Assembly (NCBI GenBank): GCA_025602905.1
Contig: JAHLKI010000031.1
Span: 248,001 to 312,000, forward strand
Direction: 5' to 3'
DNA: 64,000 bases
DNA from: Phlyctochytrium arcticum
Taxonomy: Eukaryota > Chytridiomycota > Chytridiomycetes > Chytridiales > Chytridiaceae
Position numbers and translations under genes: made by a program. Position 1 is the first letter of the stretch. Each line of letters opens with the position of its first letter. The notes beneath the pieces were generated by a model. The model saw nothing but the letters and a program-made list of their open reading frames with translations, was not told where the DNA came from and ran no database searches. Below are positions 22,901 through 34,344 of this stretch, piece by piece.

Positions 22901-23329
22901 CTGTGGAACGACACACTTTTCCTCAGCAAGCTCAACGTGATGGATTACTCTCTTCTGGTCGGGATCGATGCAGAGCGTAGCGAGTTGGTTGTCGGTATCG
23001 TCGGTATGGCTCACATCATTTTCTATTAAGCCTGGCTTCCAAGGTCTGATCCTAATTCTGACGGCAGATTACATCCGCACGTTTACATGGGACAAGAAAT
23101 TGGAAAGTTGGGTCAAGGAAAGTGCCTTTTTAGGCGGCGGCGGGAAAGAACCCACCATCATATCCCCGCGGCAGTACAAAAATCGTTTCCGGGAAGCCAT
23201 GGAGCGCTACTTTTTAATGGTCAGTTGAAATTACGCACCCTTTCGCAATGATATGATTACTGAGCATTTTGTTAGGTCCCCGATAAATTCATTACATCTT
23301 TGACGCCTGCCCAAGCTCAAGTAGCTTGA
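16895..23329 (+). CDS. FAB1: 1-phosphatidylinositol-3-phosphate 5-kinase (FYVE type)
   Basis: A large first exon (to about 21560) and about nine short 3' exons give roughly 1,970 residues. A FYVE zinc finger sits near residues 165-235: WMRD, then RKHHCRICG and paired cysteines, binding PI3P on endosomes. A chaperonin-like (CCT/TCP1) domain follows at about 570-840. The C-terminal PIP-kinase domain begins with [20 protein letters not shown] and contains [29 protein letters not shown] and MDYSLLVG. The enzyme makes PI(3,5)P2 at the vacuole/endosome membrane, controlling vacuole size and sorting. Introns are confined to the kinase end. The stop is TGA 23327-23329. The region between FYVE and CCT domains is low-complexity, rich in Ser, Pro and acidic residues. 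No disruption seen. Confidence 0.97.
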
Positions 23330-23939
23330 GTCTTGGCTACCATCTGTTACGCCACTTACACTGTATATATTTGTGCTAACTATGTATATAAACGCTCATC
23401 AACGCTGCGTAGACTTGTATCTCACTGCCAGGCGGTGATTCAAACTGTGTAGTGCGTGATCTGGAGGCCCATACTCGAATACCAGTACAGGTGCAGTCTG
23501 CCGCATTGCAGGAATTACCCCGCCCATTCAGAACCCAAGTTTTAGGTTCTTGCAAAATGTAAACTTGAATAAGCTGCCATCAAACTGTCAGAGCCGCCTG
23601 AAACCACGGACTCCGCCGCTTACTCCAGGGGCTGCGCCACTCCCCCCCGTTCTTGTCATCCTTTTGAGACGAAACGAAAGGCAAGTTTTTGGAGAAAGGG
23701 TATCTTTGGCTCTGAAAGCAAGCAAGGAGCGCATTATCTGCTAGGCATATCCTGTTTCTTGCTGGGCTCAGGATTTCCTATACCACTTTTCCTGAAAGCG
23801 TTAAAACAGCTTTTCAACGAATCCGGGCGTTTCGTTACACCGTTAATTTACAAGGTTCCGCTTCGTTGAAAAGCTTCTATTACCGGTTGTACTCACTAGT
23901 GGACCGTATATCAACAATAGGAACCGCATATATAGAATC
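23330..23939. other. Intergenic, nothing recognised
   Basis: 3' flank of FAB1 and promoter of the TLC gene. No other feature seen. Confidence 0.4.
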
Positions 23940-25121
23940 ATGCCCGTCGCATCCCTTCCACTTCGGTCGTTTACCGACGGCCCTGTTCTTACTTCTCTCG
24001 CATCACACCTCATTCTTCATCGCATCGGCGCATTTCTTACCAAGACCACTATACCCCAAGCATGGCGCAACCGGATGTCCCCCGAGGACTTGATCTTTAT
24101 GGCCGAAAAGTTACCCAGCATTGTCAACTGTCTGTTGGTGTCGATGGGTACAGGTTGGGTGTTGTTTAAGGAGCAGGCATTCAAGGACAGTGTCATTACA
24201 CCGTACCCAAAAGTATTGGATCGTGCACTCGCAGCGCATATAGGTAGGCTACGGCATCTTCTTTCGGGACCAGAATGATTGCTCAATGTTAAAATCTTTT
24301 CATGACCTTTAGGTTACACCCTATACGACACGATTCTCATGGCCATAGTTGGCAAACAACATATATCCGCCTGGATACATCATGTGTTTGGGCTCATTGG
24401 AACTGGTCTCATGCGCGAGTATCGCGTCGCATCATATTTTCCGACCATTTTCATGCTGAGCGAACTCACAGTTGTGGCCACCAACGTTTTATGGATGATG
24501 ACCAAGTTGGGCAAGGACAAAAGCCAGGCCTTTGGCGTGTGGTTACTTATTCGTTGGGTGGCATTTTTGATTTTAAGAGCTCCAGTCGGCGTGGTCGGCT
24601 TGTGGTATGCGCTCAAGGTTACCAAGCGTAGCTATTTGAAGGAAAAGACTGCCGAATTGGAAAAAGTATCAGCGGATGATCAAAGAGAGGCAGATCGACA
24701 AAAGATTTTACAAGCAGCAGCACTTTCCTCGTCGTCCGCACCTTTGAGTCCGGCGCGCAACAACGCTGAGTCTTTCCTTGCCACCCCGGGACAGTCCCCG
24801 GATCGTGCTTCTGCACCGGCACCAGTTCCTTTATCGGTGATCCAACCAATCACCCTCCCTAATCCCAACCTTGCGCCACGTTCACCTCCCAACTCCCCTA
24901 TGAGAAGCTCAACGTCTGTGAGCCGTAAGCCCATCAAACCACTTTCGACATCAGCCGCAGCTCTTCTCCTCTTTAGCCGCCTGCGACAGCTTCCCACTCC
25001 TGTCTGGGTTCTCACTTGCATCAACTATATTACTTTTACCGGTCTCAATTCTTACTGGACTATACTCGTTTTCAAGGCCCTCATCCGCTTCCAGAATCGT
25101 GCTGATGTACATCACATTTAA
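23940..25121 (+). CDS. TLC-domain membrane protein (TLCD/TMEM56-like)
   Basis: Two exons, 23940-24243 and 24313-25121, joined in phase across a 69-nt intron, give about 370 residues. Hydrophobic segments alternate with TLC motifs: YTLYDTILMA, then HISAWIHHVFGLIG with the paired histidines typical of TRAM-LAG1-CLN8 domains. A later helix (VWLLIRWVAFLILRAPVGVVGLWYA) and a last one near the end (LNSYWTILVFKAL) complete the bundle. TLC proteins act in ER or other membranes on ceramide or membrane-lipid composition; this subgroup is not ceramide synthase. A Ser/Pro/Ala-rich stretch of about 120 residues (around 24640-24960) separates the last helices. Confidence 0.8.
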
Positions 25122-25723
25122 ATCACCCGCCGTATCCTCGCGGACCTTCCGATCAAAATTTGAGACCTTTTGCAGCTAGAGGGTCAGATCGATAGTGCTT
25201 GGATGGGTCTCGGTGAAAAATTAGCGTATCACATTCAGAATAGTCCGCTTAGATCTCGCCACTCTATATAGCATATAGTCTTTTGTATATATATCCTCGG
25301 GCCAGAAACCTATGCACGGGTAGCACAATCTCAGTTCTAACGCTCCAAGTCAGGTTGAAAAACCTCCATCCCCTTTTTGCGCAGTTCTCATGGAGGGGCC
25401 CCTTTCATCTTTGTTGACAACGGGACCGTCTTGGCAACCAAAAGGCTCTTGAGGCCAGTTGAGGGTCTAGCGATAGGATGCAAGTCAAGCGTCGCTTATC
25501 TGATGCTGCTCTCTTGCATACTTTTGCGTTTTTCATACGGTCCTCGCCTGTATACGATCCATCTTTAAGAGACAGCTATATACTGCGAAGGCCTACACGC
25601 ACAGCTGGAAATGTCGGTGGAGAGACCGGGTGTTCGACATGGTTCAAATTGGTACAAAGAGCTCAACGGGAGAAATTTGATTGAAAGCACTTATGTTACA
25701 GAATGAAAGGTAGTAGTTTGCCA
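25122..25723. other. Intergenic, nothing recognised
   Basis: Contains TATATAT-rich text near 25265-25295 and no convincing ORF. Confidence 0.35.
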
Positions 25724-26089
25724 TTAAGTAGACTCAGTCGCATCCTTAGTAGACACCAACTTCAACGGCACCACAAGCAAAAGAGGACACTCGTCCGGGG
25801 TCAAGACATCTTTTACCAAGACATCCATCGCCATCGGTTCATCTCGGGCATAAAAGTCGTTGTACACCTTGAATGTTGTCCAATCAATGTCTTTCATCAA
25901 AGTACCCATCCGGATTTTAGCCATCATGCACACATCGGCAATCGTTCCATTGATATAGGGAAGACAAATCTCGGTGGGTTTGGGCGAGAATAGGGGCTTG
26001 CGATCCTCCGAGACGAACTGATACCAGACCTTGGCCATAGTGTCGCTGGTGATGTTTTTGTCGACGTTGGTTTTGAACGCGTACCCCAT
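25724..26089 (-). CDS. Small protein with possible ubiquitin-like, Crinkler-type fold
   Basis: Starting at ATG 26089 the product has 121 residues. A longer frame reaches 26188, but a TATAAATA box lies inside that extension, so the shorter start is preferred. The middle (ICLPYINGTIADVCMMAKIRM) and end (LTPDECPLLLVVP) read like beta strands around a helix. They recall the ubiquitin-like N-terminal domain of Crinkler (CRN) proteins found in fungi and oomycetes. There is no signal peptide and no effector C-terminal domain. I do not recognise the family firmly; this is a weak resemblance. Confidence 0.5.
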   Translation of the reverse strand: MGYAFKTNVDKNITSDTMAKVWYQFVSEDRKPLFSPKPTEICLPYINGTIADVCMMAKIRMGTLMKDIDWTTFKVYNDFYARDEPMAMDVLVKDVLTPDECPLLLVVPLKLVSTKDATEST

Positions 26090-26784
26090 GGCTGCTGATT
26101 TGAATTTCTTTGTGAGTGATAAGACGGTGGGGAATGAGAGTGATTCTTCTTCCTGCAGGTATTTATACCGCGTCGAGACAAAAGACACTTTTCTGTTTGG
26201 GGGAGAAAATTTGGAGACATCCCGTGGACAGACACTGCAGACACTGGAAATCTGAATCCGGGCGAGGAGTCTTACCGTATTTCAATCGTGATGGTAACTC
26301 ACTTTTAGCTACTGGTTCTTCTCTGCTTAATTTGGTTCCGCAACGAGGGCCCTCCTCAATAAAATCCACCAAAGATCAGATCCCAAGTATCGGCCATACC
26401 ACTTACAGCTAAATTCGCATATAAAGTACTCATTTTTTAGTATCTCCGCTTGAATATCACTGTTTTTTCTGCAGTAATTTAACGCTCTCAAATCTGCATG
26501 AAATCATCTGCAAAATTCGAAGCACCGCAAAAGACCTGGGAAAAGACTACCAAATATTGCTTACGTAAGGCACTGAAGCGGCAGTGAAGCGGAAAGCAGC
26601 CTTGCGGTCCACCCCCACAATTTCGTACCGCAAGTCAAAAGCAAGGTCGATATAGCAAACCCCAGATCACTTTATTATTATCGTCTGGTCGAAAACACTA
26701 GATCTATTTACAGTTCGTTACTTCGATCGAACGGCCTTTTCGATAGTTCCAAAAACTTGCTGATCTCTGTCGTTCGTTGCAAAG
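26090..26784. other. Divergent intergenic region
   Basis: Lies between the small minus-strand gene and SRP101. Apart from the TATA box at 26160, nothing is recognised. Confidence 0.4.
26160..26167 (-). promoter_or_regulatory. TATA box of the small CRN-like gene
   Basis: TATAAATA on the minus strand, 71-78 nt upstream of ATG 26089. It decides the start codon, because the longer frame would place it inside the coding region. Confidence 0.55.
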
Positions 26785-29133
26785 ATGCTGGATGCGGTCA
26801 CCGTGCTAACCAAAGGAGGCCTGGTCTTATGGTCCAAAGCCTACACGGACCTCCCCTCTCCACACCATCCCATTGACTCGCTCATCCGCAACGTTCTCAT
26901 TCAGGAGCGGGCAGGCGAAGATGTCTATACTACGGACGCCTGGAGCGTCAAGTGGGCATTTGAGAACAACGTTGGTCTGATTTTTGTGGTAGGTCTCGGG
27001 TCGATTGTGATAAATTCGAGGAGGCGTATACTAACCCCGCATATGACAGGTCGTTTATCAAAAAATCCTTCAGCTGGCGTACATCGATGAGCTTTTGGAG
27101 GCGTTCAAGCGATTGTTTATCAAGGACTACGCCCCGCGACTCAGTCGCGATGTCGCAGGAACCTCTGAACCAAAGACTGATCTACTGGGATCTTATGAAG
27201 CATTTGAAGTCAAGTTTGACAAACTAGTGGCCGCCTTGGAGGCTGAGGATCGCAAGGTCGGCAATCTGACTTATTCAATATCATAATTCATTGTTGACAA
27301 ATGTTGTCATTAGGGTCGGAGCACAAAGGGTCCCAGGAAGTTTGCCAATACAAAGGGATTTCAAAACACTCTTGCGGGTTCCAAGAAACCCCAAGGCGGT
27401 GAACCTCAAGGTTTGCTTCCACTGAAGTCATCAACCCCGGCATGTCGTCTCATGATTAGCTTCTAGACAACACCAGCAACTCATCCGATCCTGGGCGACC
27501 GCCTATAAATTCTGGGAGTGGAGATAGCCTGGATGCCAAACTGAACGCTTTGGGACTATCTGGTCGCCGAGGGGGGAAGGCTGGTCGGCGGGGAGGGGGA
27601 CCAGGCCGCGGTGGCAAGTCGGGCAAGAGCAGTCCATCTTCGTCCAAACCTTCAAGTGCGGAGGACTCACCAGTAGAAGGGTAAGCAGCAGTGCTAGCTA
27701 TTGTGCTTGTCAGGGTGCTCATACGACATATCTTCATAGGCGCCGCTCAAAGGTTTTGCGGACATGGACAGATGGTGTGGCAGGGACTGCTCCGGGTACA
27801 AGTCTGGATTACAGCGATAGTACCGGGCTCCAAGCAGAGGCGGACATGAAAGACCTGGTTAGTTTTTTTTTCAGGCTCAAGATCCAAGACTCAATCTAAC
27901 AACAGTTCCTAGATTGGGTCGAAACTGGGGACCACCACCGCAAGCGGTTTGTATGACGCGGCAGAAATGGATGACCGGCCTTCCGACGATGAGGATCTGG
28001 AAGATGATCAAAGCGATGGGGGATATGATGACGATGAGACTGATGTCACAAATGAACCAAAGAGTGTCGGAGTGTTTTCCTTTTTCAAAAGTCTCACCAG
28101 TGCCAAAACGCTTACGAATGAAGACATCGACCCAGCTATGGCCAAAATGCGCGAACACCTAATCCAGAAAAATGTGGCTGCAGATGTGGCAGACCATCTT
28201 TGCGACTCTGTCCGCCTTGGTCTCGCAGGACAGAGTCTCGGCCGCTTCTCCAGTTTGACTGCCGCTGTCAAAACACAGATGGAGACCGCTCTGCGACGCA
28301 TTTTGACGCCCAGAACATCTATTGACGTACTACGAGACATTTTCGCAGCTCAAGCTACGCATCGGCCATACACCATGGCTTTTGTAGGTGTCAATGGAGT
28401 CGGCAAATCTACAAACTTGTCCAAGGTCTGCTTCTGGCTTTTACAGAATGACTTGAAGGTGTTGGTGGCGGCATGCGACACGTTCCGTGCGGGTGCAGTA
28501 GAACAGTTGCGTGTCCATCAGCGCAATTTGAAGCTAGTACGGCCGGGGGCTGTTGTAGAGCTGTTTGACCGTGGATACGGTAAAGATCCTGCCGCTATTG
28601 CAAAGGACGCTATAACTTTTGGTAAGATGCCAAGTCTCATTTTGCGTTTGTTTTGGAAAACTCATATCCCATGAACAATTTAGCGAAACAAAACGGCTTT
28701 GATGTTGTCCTTATTGATACCGCCGGGCGAATGCAGGACAATGAGCCCTTAATGCGCGCACTGGCAAAGCTTGTAACGGTCAACATGCCCGATAAAGTTG
28801 TCTTTGTCGGGGAGGCTTTAGTTGGGAATGAAGCGGTCGATCAATTGACCAAATTCAATCAAGCACTCAAAGATTTCTCGGGTGTACCCGAGCCAAGACA
28901 GATTGACGGTATGATCTTGACAAAGTTTGACACCATTGACGACAAGGTAGGGATGGTTTTTCGCTGCGCACAAAGAAATGCTTGAGAATAACTCTATTTT
29001 CAAGGTCGGGGCTGCCCTTTCCATGACATATACCACTGGACAACCCATTTTGTTTGTGGGTACCGGTCAAACGTATACAGATTTGCGAAAGATGAACGTA
29101 AAGAGCATAGTCAACTCTTTGCTGGCACGGTAG
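26785..29133 (+). CDS. SRP101: Signal recognition particle receptor subunit alpha
   Basis: About eight exons give roughly 650 residues. The N-terminal SRX longin-like domain begins [17 protein letters not shown] and anchors the subunit to the SRP receptor beta GTPase at the ER. A charged Gly/Arg/Lys-rich linker follows ([16 protein letters not shown] near 27570-27610). The NG domain has an N subdomain, then GTPase motifs in order: GVNGVGKST (P-loop), [11 protein letters not shown] (insertion box), DTAGRMQD (G3) and [11 protein letters not shown] (G4). It ends VNSLLAR. The protein receives ribosome-SRP complexes and hands them to the translocon. No disruption seen. Confidence 0.96.
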
Positions 29134-29870
29134 TGCTAAAAAAATCAACACATGTTTACCCTCCACTACCCAATATTGGTTCACACACTCTACAATTCAT
29201 TTTGCTATATTCATAGAAATCTGCCTTTCACCGTTTAGGAACTGGTCACACTTCAATTCCAGTAGAAATCACTTTATATATGGAGCTTTCATCCAGGAAT
29301 CCCTCGTTCTACCTGATTTTACCGAGCATGAATGAACAAACTCTCCGAGACTGATGTATAAAGTGTGGAATATGTCAGGTCAACATCATGAAATAATGAT
29401 GACTTAGGGGGCTTCGGAACATTCAATAATGGTGGTGGCCAAAACGTATGCCAACCTCACAATCTCATCCTAAACATTAGGTACCTAATTAGGTACGAAC
29501 TACGGTACCGGTATTATGAAATCAGAAGATGTGTGAGTACTTGAATCATAGGGTGATTGTGCACATTAAACCGATCAAGCATAACGTTAAATACCCGGCG
29601 GATTCGTTGTAACAAACTTGAAGTTAAACTTTTCACTCCCGGAGACATAGAGAGACAGAGTTTACTTGTAAATATCAAAAGAATATCTCGGCGGAATGTT
29701 CGTGTGGGAAAATTTGGCAATATTTAATGGGGGATCATCTTTGATTTTCAAAAAATTGAAAATTGAAACGTGAACGGGGAGAAGAAAGATCCACAGAAGA
29801 TACCATGATCTAATTTGAATTTTGTCAGAGTGAACCTGGTCGCCCCTGAGCTCCAACTATAAGATGTCTC
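29134..29870. other. Intergenic between convergent genes
   Basis: No gene seen. Contains a perfect 16-bp palindrome GTACCTAATTAGGTAC at 29481-29496. Confidence 0.4.
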
Positions 29871-30949
29871 TCAAGGATAAGTATACATCGAGTTCAATGC
29901 TGGAAAGGTGACACGCGCAGTCGCAAACTTGCTTGGAATCCAGCCGGAGTTGAATGCAGTGGATGCCTTAGAGACCAGGGACTGCCCTACAGCAGCACTC
30001 ATAAAGTGCACGTATTCGCCTACATCCAGTTTGCGCACGTATGCCAAGTTTGCGCCCCCATTCTCCAGAACTGTAGGGAAATATTCATTCAAGAAGCCAA
30101 AGAACGTATTGTAAAAAGCGAGACTGTTTCCCATCTGGACCCGAAGCGGGTAATGCCAGTCTCGGAACCAAAACACATCGTTGGATCCGCTGGGACGATC
30201 GTTGCTTGACGATGACATTCGGTTAGAGTAGGCCGAGTTTGCCAAAGAAGCTTGCCCTGTCCGATTGTAAAAGTCGTAGCTGCATATATTAGCAAAGGAA
30301 TCGTCTTGCCAAACATCAGTAGCCGGTTCGCCACGGATTCCCTGTGCTGATCGCTGTACTTGCTTGCAAAGGATATTTAGGGCAAGGTCTCGAATGCCCG
30401 AGTCGTTTTCATCCCATCCATCGTGTGCTTGCCCCAACCAATGCCGGAAATTGGTCTGAGAGCCGGACGCGTTTGGATAAAGCGAACCCGGGATCCCCGC
30501 CATCCATCCGACACGGGTGATGCGCCAGTTCCTAGCTGGACTATCAGTGATTTTGGGGCACCGAAGCCCTCGCAGCCAGGTCCAATTGGAGCTAGCAAAG
30601 TGCGCGGCACGCGACATTCCCCGTACGTCTGCTGAAGAAAGCTCCACGCCTGATTGTAATAAGGGACAATCCATCGTGTTGCGTAGGTGCTTTTACTCAA
30701 CATAGAATTTGACAGGTAAACAACTACATTGGAGTTGCACGATACGCGTATCATGCTGATAGTCCCCTGGGTGTCATCCAAGTATCCCACAAGCGAAGGA
30801 GGTGTATCATTTTGGCAGGTACATGCAACTTGAGCCATAGTGGATCCGCTAGAGAATACCACTCCTAGGAGGAGCGGAACTGCAAACGACAGCATGGCCA
30901 TAGGTGATCGAGGTGCTTTCCCACGCGGTGAGATCCTTTGAATGCGCAT
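29871..30949 (-). CDS. Secreted protein of unknown family, with a -1 frameshift
   Basis: ATG 30949 opens a basic N-region and a hydrophobic signal segment (MLSFAVPLLLGVVFSSG), then a cysteine-bearing mature start (CTCQND). The first frame runs convincingly to about SPVSDGW near 30510. From there the coherent protein continues in the -1 frame (GIPGSLYPNASG ... DGWDENDSGIRDLALNILC ... VFWFRDWHYPLRV) to TGA 29871-29873. One extra G in the GGATGGCGGGG run would join them. The whole would be about 360 residues, rich in Trp, Tyr and Asn. I do not recognise the family; length and composition would suit an extracellular hydrolase. Confidence 0.65.
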
Positions 30950-33285
30950 TTTGATGCACGCAAAAAACTTGACCCGACCAGTTTGGGGATTGTGTTCTGT
31001 GTTTTAGCCGTGGGATCCTTAAGACCACTGAGTATGATATTGGAAAGAGGTCAGCACTGAGTCACGACAGCATGAGAACGTCCAATCTGAACCTCTGATC
31101 AATCCCAAGCAAATACCGAAGGGAACGACCCTCGAAAATAAGTAATTTCCCGGCTCTTTGGTGTTCATCTCGGGCTTAGATTTTATGCAAGTACTTGAAA
31201 GACCAAAATTAAAATTAGCTGAGCCGTTGAACAGGGTTAGAAGGGGGTTTCGAGGGTTGTGTTATACGAAACGATGCTTCTAAATCAGCAAACAAAAGCA
31301 GTTCCGATGGAATGGGCACAACCAGGGACAATCCTGCTCAATTCTCCGTCAAAGGCGAGGAAAATCGCATCCTCAAGATACCACTTGAAGTCTTAGCAGT
31401 ACATTATTTTCAGGGCATAGACGCAGCTACTCGATGATACGCACATCTTCCATGATGTGCATTGCAATAGATCAGTCCTATTGCCGGTTTTCCTTATTAG
31501 TATCTTACCCAATGCATGAATTTCACTCGCTTTCTTGCCCATAACTTACCTTCGCACGGCCTGAATGTGGAGTTGGAGGTAGGTGGGAGGTAGTCAGTGC
31601 ACCCGTATGATCGGAATATACCGGAGGTGCATAAGTGGATTGACCGGGAGTTGCCGAAGGTATTTGAACTCTTCTTCGGGGCAAATTTCCCACATGTAAT
31701 ACGAACCTTTGACCCAACCTCCCTCAACTTATATTAATTCATACTGGACCGACGCTGGGGCTATACCGATCGCCCATTAAGTACATAAATTGTCTAGTAC
31801 CTCCAAACCTGGAAATCTAGAAATTCACAGTAGCGAGGATCCAATATATGTGAAGTACGCGATGTTTGGTATACCGGCAACTGAGAAGGATGGGATATTG
31901 GACCATGTCCTTTGTAATTAAAAATCAAATCTCGTGGCGGAGTTGAAGGATTGCTTCATACAGTACATATAGACAGGGCGTCCATTTGAAAGAAAGGTGT
32001 CAACACTATTTTGGAAATCATTCTCGTGGACGCTACAGGCATCGTAGCTTCAGACTTCTATTCTATACATTAAAATAGAATCCGTCCGAACCACGTGCCC
32101 CACGTGACCTGTTCGGACTCCAAAATCTTTGGGCAAATCCTCGAGGCCGTAGGCCGAGTCCCAAAGCCCAGTTTGGTAATCATGAGCGTGGGAAAACACA
32201 TTGCATCTTGGCATGGCAGTTGGTAAGTGATGGAGGGCCTTGAGTTGAAATCTCTGGGCAAATTCTCGAGGCCATAGGCCGAGTCCCAATGCCAGATTAC
32301 ATCTTCGCATGGCCTGAGCGTGGGAAAACAGATGGCACTTGGCATGGCCGTTTGGGAGTGATGGAGGGAACAAGTATTCATGGTGGGATGGCGTCGCCTG
32401 GGCGGGTATTGCACACAGCCTTGATTTCCAAAGCCAACCCAAGATGGGAGGGGGATTTGCAGCCATGGTTTTAGAGGAGCGCTCAATGGAATTGGTGGTG
32501 AGAATGACCAGGGGCATTCTGTATATGGAAGCTCTGCCATTTTTTTGCAGACTTCTTCTGTGTTTGGTTTACAGGACATTCGTCTCTGTATTGGGCTTAG
32601 CCCCATACCTGGCATATCCTCGTTGAATTGGTTCTTGCTCGTCCGTCATAACCGGACAGACGGGCATTCAATCTCATATGTAAAGATCAAATCCAATAAC
32701 CAAGGCACCCGCGAGGCAGTCACGCATACTTGACTCTTCCAATTTACCTACTGAAACCTATTAGATCAGACTCTACAAGAGTCCTCAATGCCTTCGTGTG
32801 GTAATCTAAAAAGTCCTCCTGGAAAAATATTTGCCCTACCACGCTTGCGGTCCTTGATACGTTCAATAGTGACATATAGACATCGTATCAAGACTCCCCG
32901 CCCAGATGGTAGTAAGATCACAGTTACGACCTGGACTCGCAACGCTCAAATTTCATCAGATGCGAAATGATTGTTCCATCACCGCGATTTTGCGATCCAT
33001 TAGTTTTATCTGCACGAGAGGTTCTCCGACATAAGGAGAGTTCAGCCAACATAATTCATGTTTCTATTAGAAACTATGAGGACTCTCGATTCGAGGGCAG
33101 ATCGCAACCTCCTGAAAGTACAATCATTTCATTGGTCCGCCTCTTCGGAGATAAAGATTTGGTGGATTTTGTATACAGGACGGGTCTATATGATCTTATG
33201 ATACACCTCGGGAACGGCGTATAGATATAGGAAGCAACTGCAGGAGTGATGATGGAACCGAAAAGGACGGTTCGGGGAGATTGAT
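30950..33285. other. Long gene-poor stretch
   Basis: About 2.3 kb with no recognised gene. Short open frames occur near 31500-31720 and 32967-33224, without family resemblance. It holds the two-copy direct repeat listed separately at 32123-32368. Confidence 0.35.
32123..32368 (+). repeat. Two-copy direct repeat, ~125-bp period
   Basis: The segment from AAATCTTTGGGCAAATCC (32123) recurs from AAATCTCTGGGCAAATTC (32248). Both copies share CGAGGCC.TAGGCCGAGTCCCAA, GAGCGTGGGAAAACA and a TGATGGAGG end. They differ by scattered substitutions and a few indels, so the duplication is not recent. Confidence 0.75.
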
Positions 33286-34107
33286 TCAGTGCAAATGGCC
33301 GCTATGGTAGATAATGACAAGGCGTTTGGCACGGTTAGCCCTCGCTCCTTCGATTTGGATGTACGTTTCTTCAGTCAGGCAAGGATAAAACGAAAGTTCC
33401 AGTTCAGTCAAGTTTTGGCAGGTGTCGAGCAGAAAAAAGATTGTAGAGAGTTCAAGTGACGTTTCGTTCAAGTCCAAGGATTGCAGTAATGGGTTGGCAG
33501 ATGTGATTTGCATGATAAGGTCGTCACATCCCTCACTGAAATAACACAGCCCGAGCTTAACTAGCCGCGAGGAAGATGGAACAACATTTTGGCGAGCCTC
33601 CAAAATCAGTTCAAGATATGCCAGACCGTCGCTCATATCTGGAGAGGTCAGCCAAAGGTCTTCGCTGCCAGTCATTGACCGTAAAAATCCAAATCGCACA
33701 GAAAAAAACATCAGGGAAACTCACAGGTTTGGATACGCCCTCAGCAAAGCCCTTACAACTCCTATTCCATCGACAAAGTTTATGCCCTCATAGTGCAGTA
33801 CATTAATATCGAGGACACGCACGTACGCCTCGAAATTTTGATGATCGTGAAGACACTTCGCAAAGTTCATGTACTGGCGCAGAGATCTGAGTTGAGGTTG
33901 GCGGAACAGATGCGGTAAGGATGCTCTTCGCCAAGATTGACAAATTCTTGAAAAATTTGCAAGCGTATATTGGCGTTCTTCGTGGAGACCTTTCTCGCTG
34001 GTTGGCAAATCTCCTTGAATGTACTCTAGGATCTGTGCCAGAATTTCCGGGGGCAGGTCGGGCGCCGAAAGCACATACTCGTCCTGATTTACTCCTTGCT
34101 CGTTCAT
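33286..34107 (-). CDS. F-box/LRR protein (paralogue C, intact)
   Basis: Exon 1 (33725-34107) begins MNEQGVNQDE and carries an F-box core (LPPEILAQILEYI, residues about 18-30), a second helix (ICQSWRRASLPHLFRQP) and a helical middle (CLHDHQNFEAYVRVLD) ending YPNL. A 60-nt GTGAGT...GGCAG intron leads in phase to exon 2 (33286-33664), which starts EDLWLTSPD. Exon 2 has SSSRLVKLGL, then LRR text (LLQSLDLNETSLELS, CQNLTELEL) and ends with ANRAKRLVII. No stops or frame breaks. The likely role is substrate recognition in an SCF ubiquitin ligase, inferred from the F-box only. It is divergent from the dead copy at 34345 across a 240-bp shared upstream region. Confidence 0.75.
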
Positions 34108-34164
34108 TATGAAAGGTTTAGGCCGAACTCGTTACTCGTCAAAGTCGACGCCATTTTCTCGCCT

Positions 34165-34232
34165 CCATTTTGACAGGTCAGTGACGGGTGGCTTGTCCAA
34201 GCCCATTCGAATCACACTTTCTCCCACGCGGC
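34165..34232 (-). promoter_or_regulatory. F-box family bipartite promoter motif (copy C)
   Basis: CATTTTGACAG near 34166 and CCATTCGAATCACACTTTC running to CCCACGCGG (34203-34231), 60-125 nt upstream of paralogue C. It also lies in the shared region before the divergent paralogue D. Confidence 0.5.
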
Positions 34233-34344
34233 ATTACATACAAATCGGGGTTGCTGTCTCTTTTGTTCCCCTGTGGGGTGAATTTCCCATTTTCTGTCAC
34301 TGCAACCAGCTCCTTATTCAAGACGTTTGGCGTTAGACGTGCAA

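Noticed and set aside
26090..26188. Longer start for the small CRN-like protein
   Set aside because: The extension contains the TATAAATA box at 26160-26167, so it is probably promoter.
32050..32615. Overlapping open frames of 155 and 181 codons on the minus strand
   Set aside because: They run through the two-copy direct repeat and read as repeated Pro/His-rich text in more than one frame. No family resemblance and no start context.
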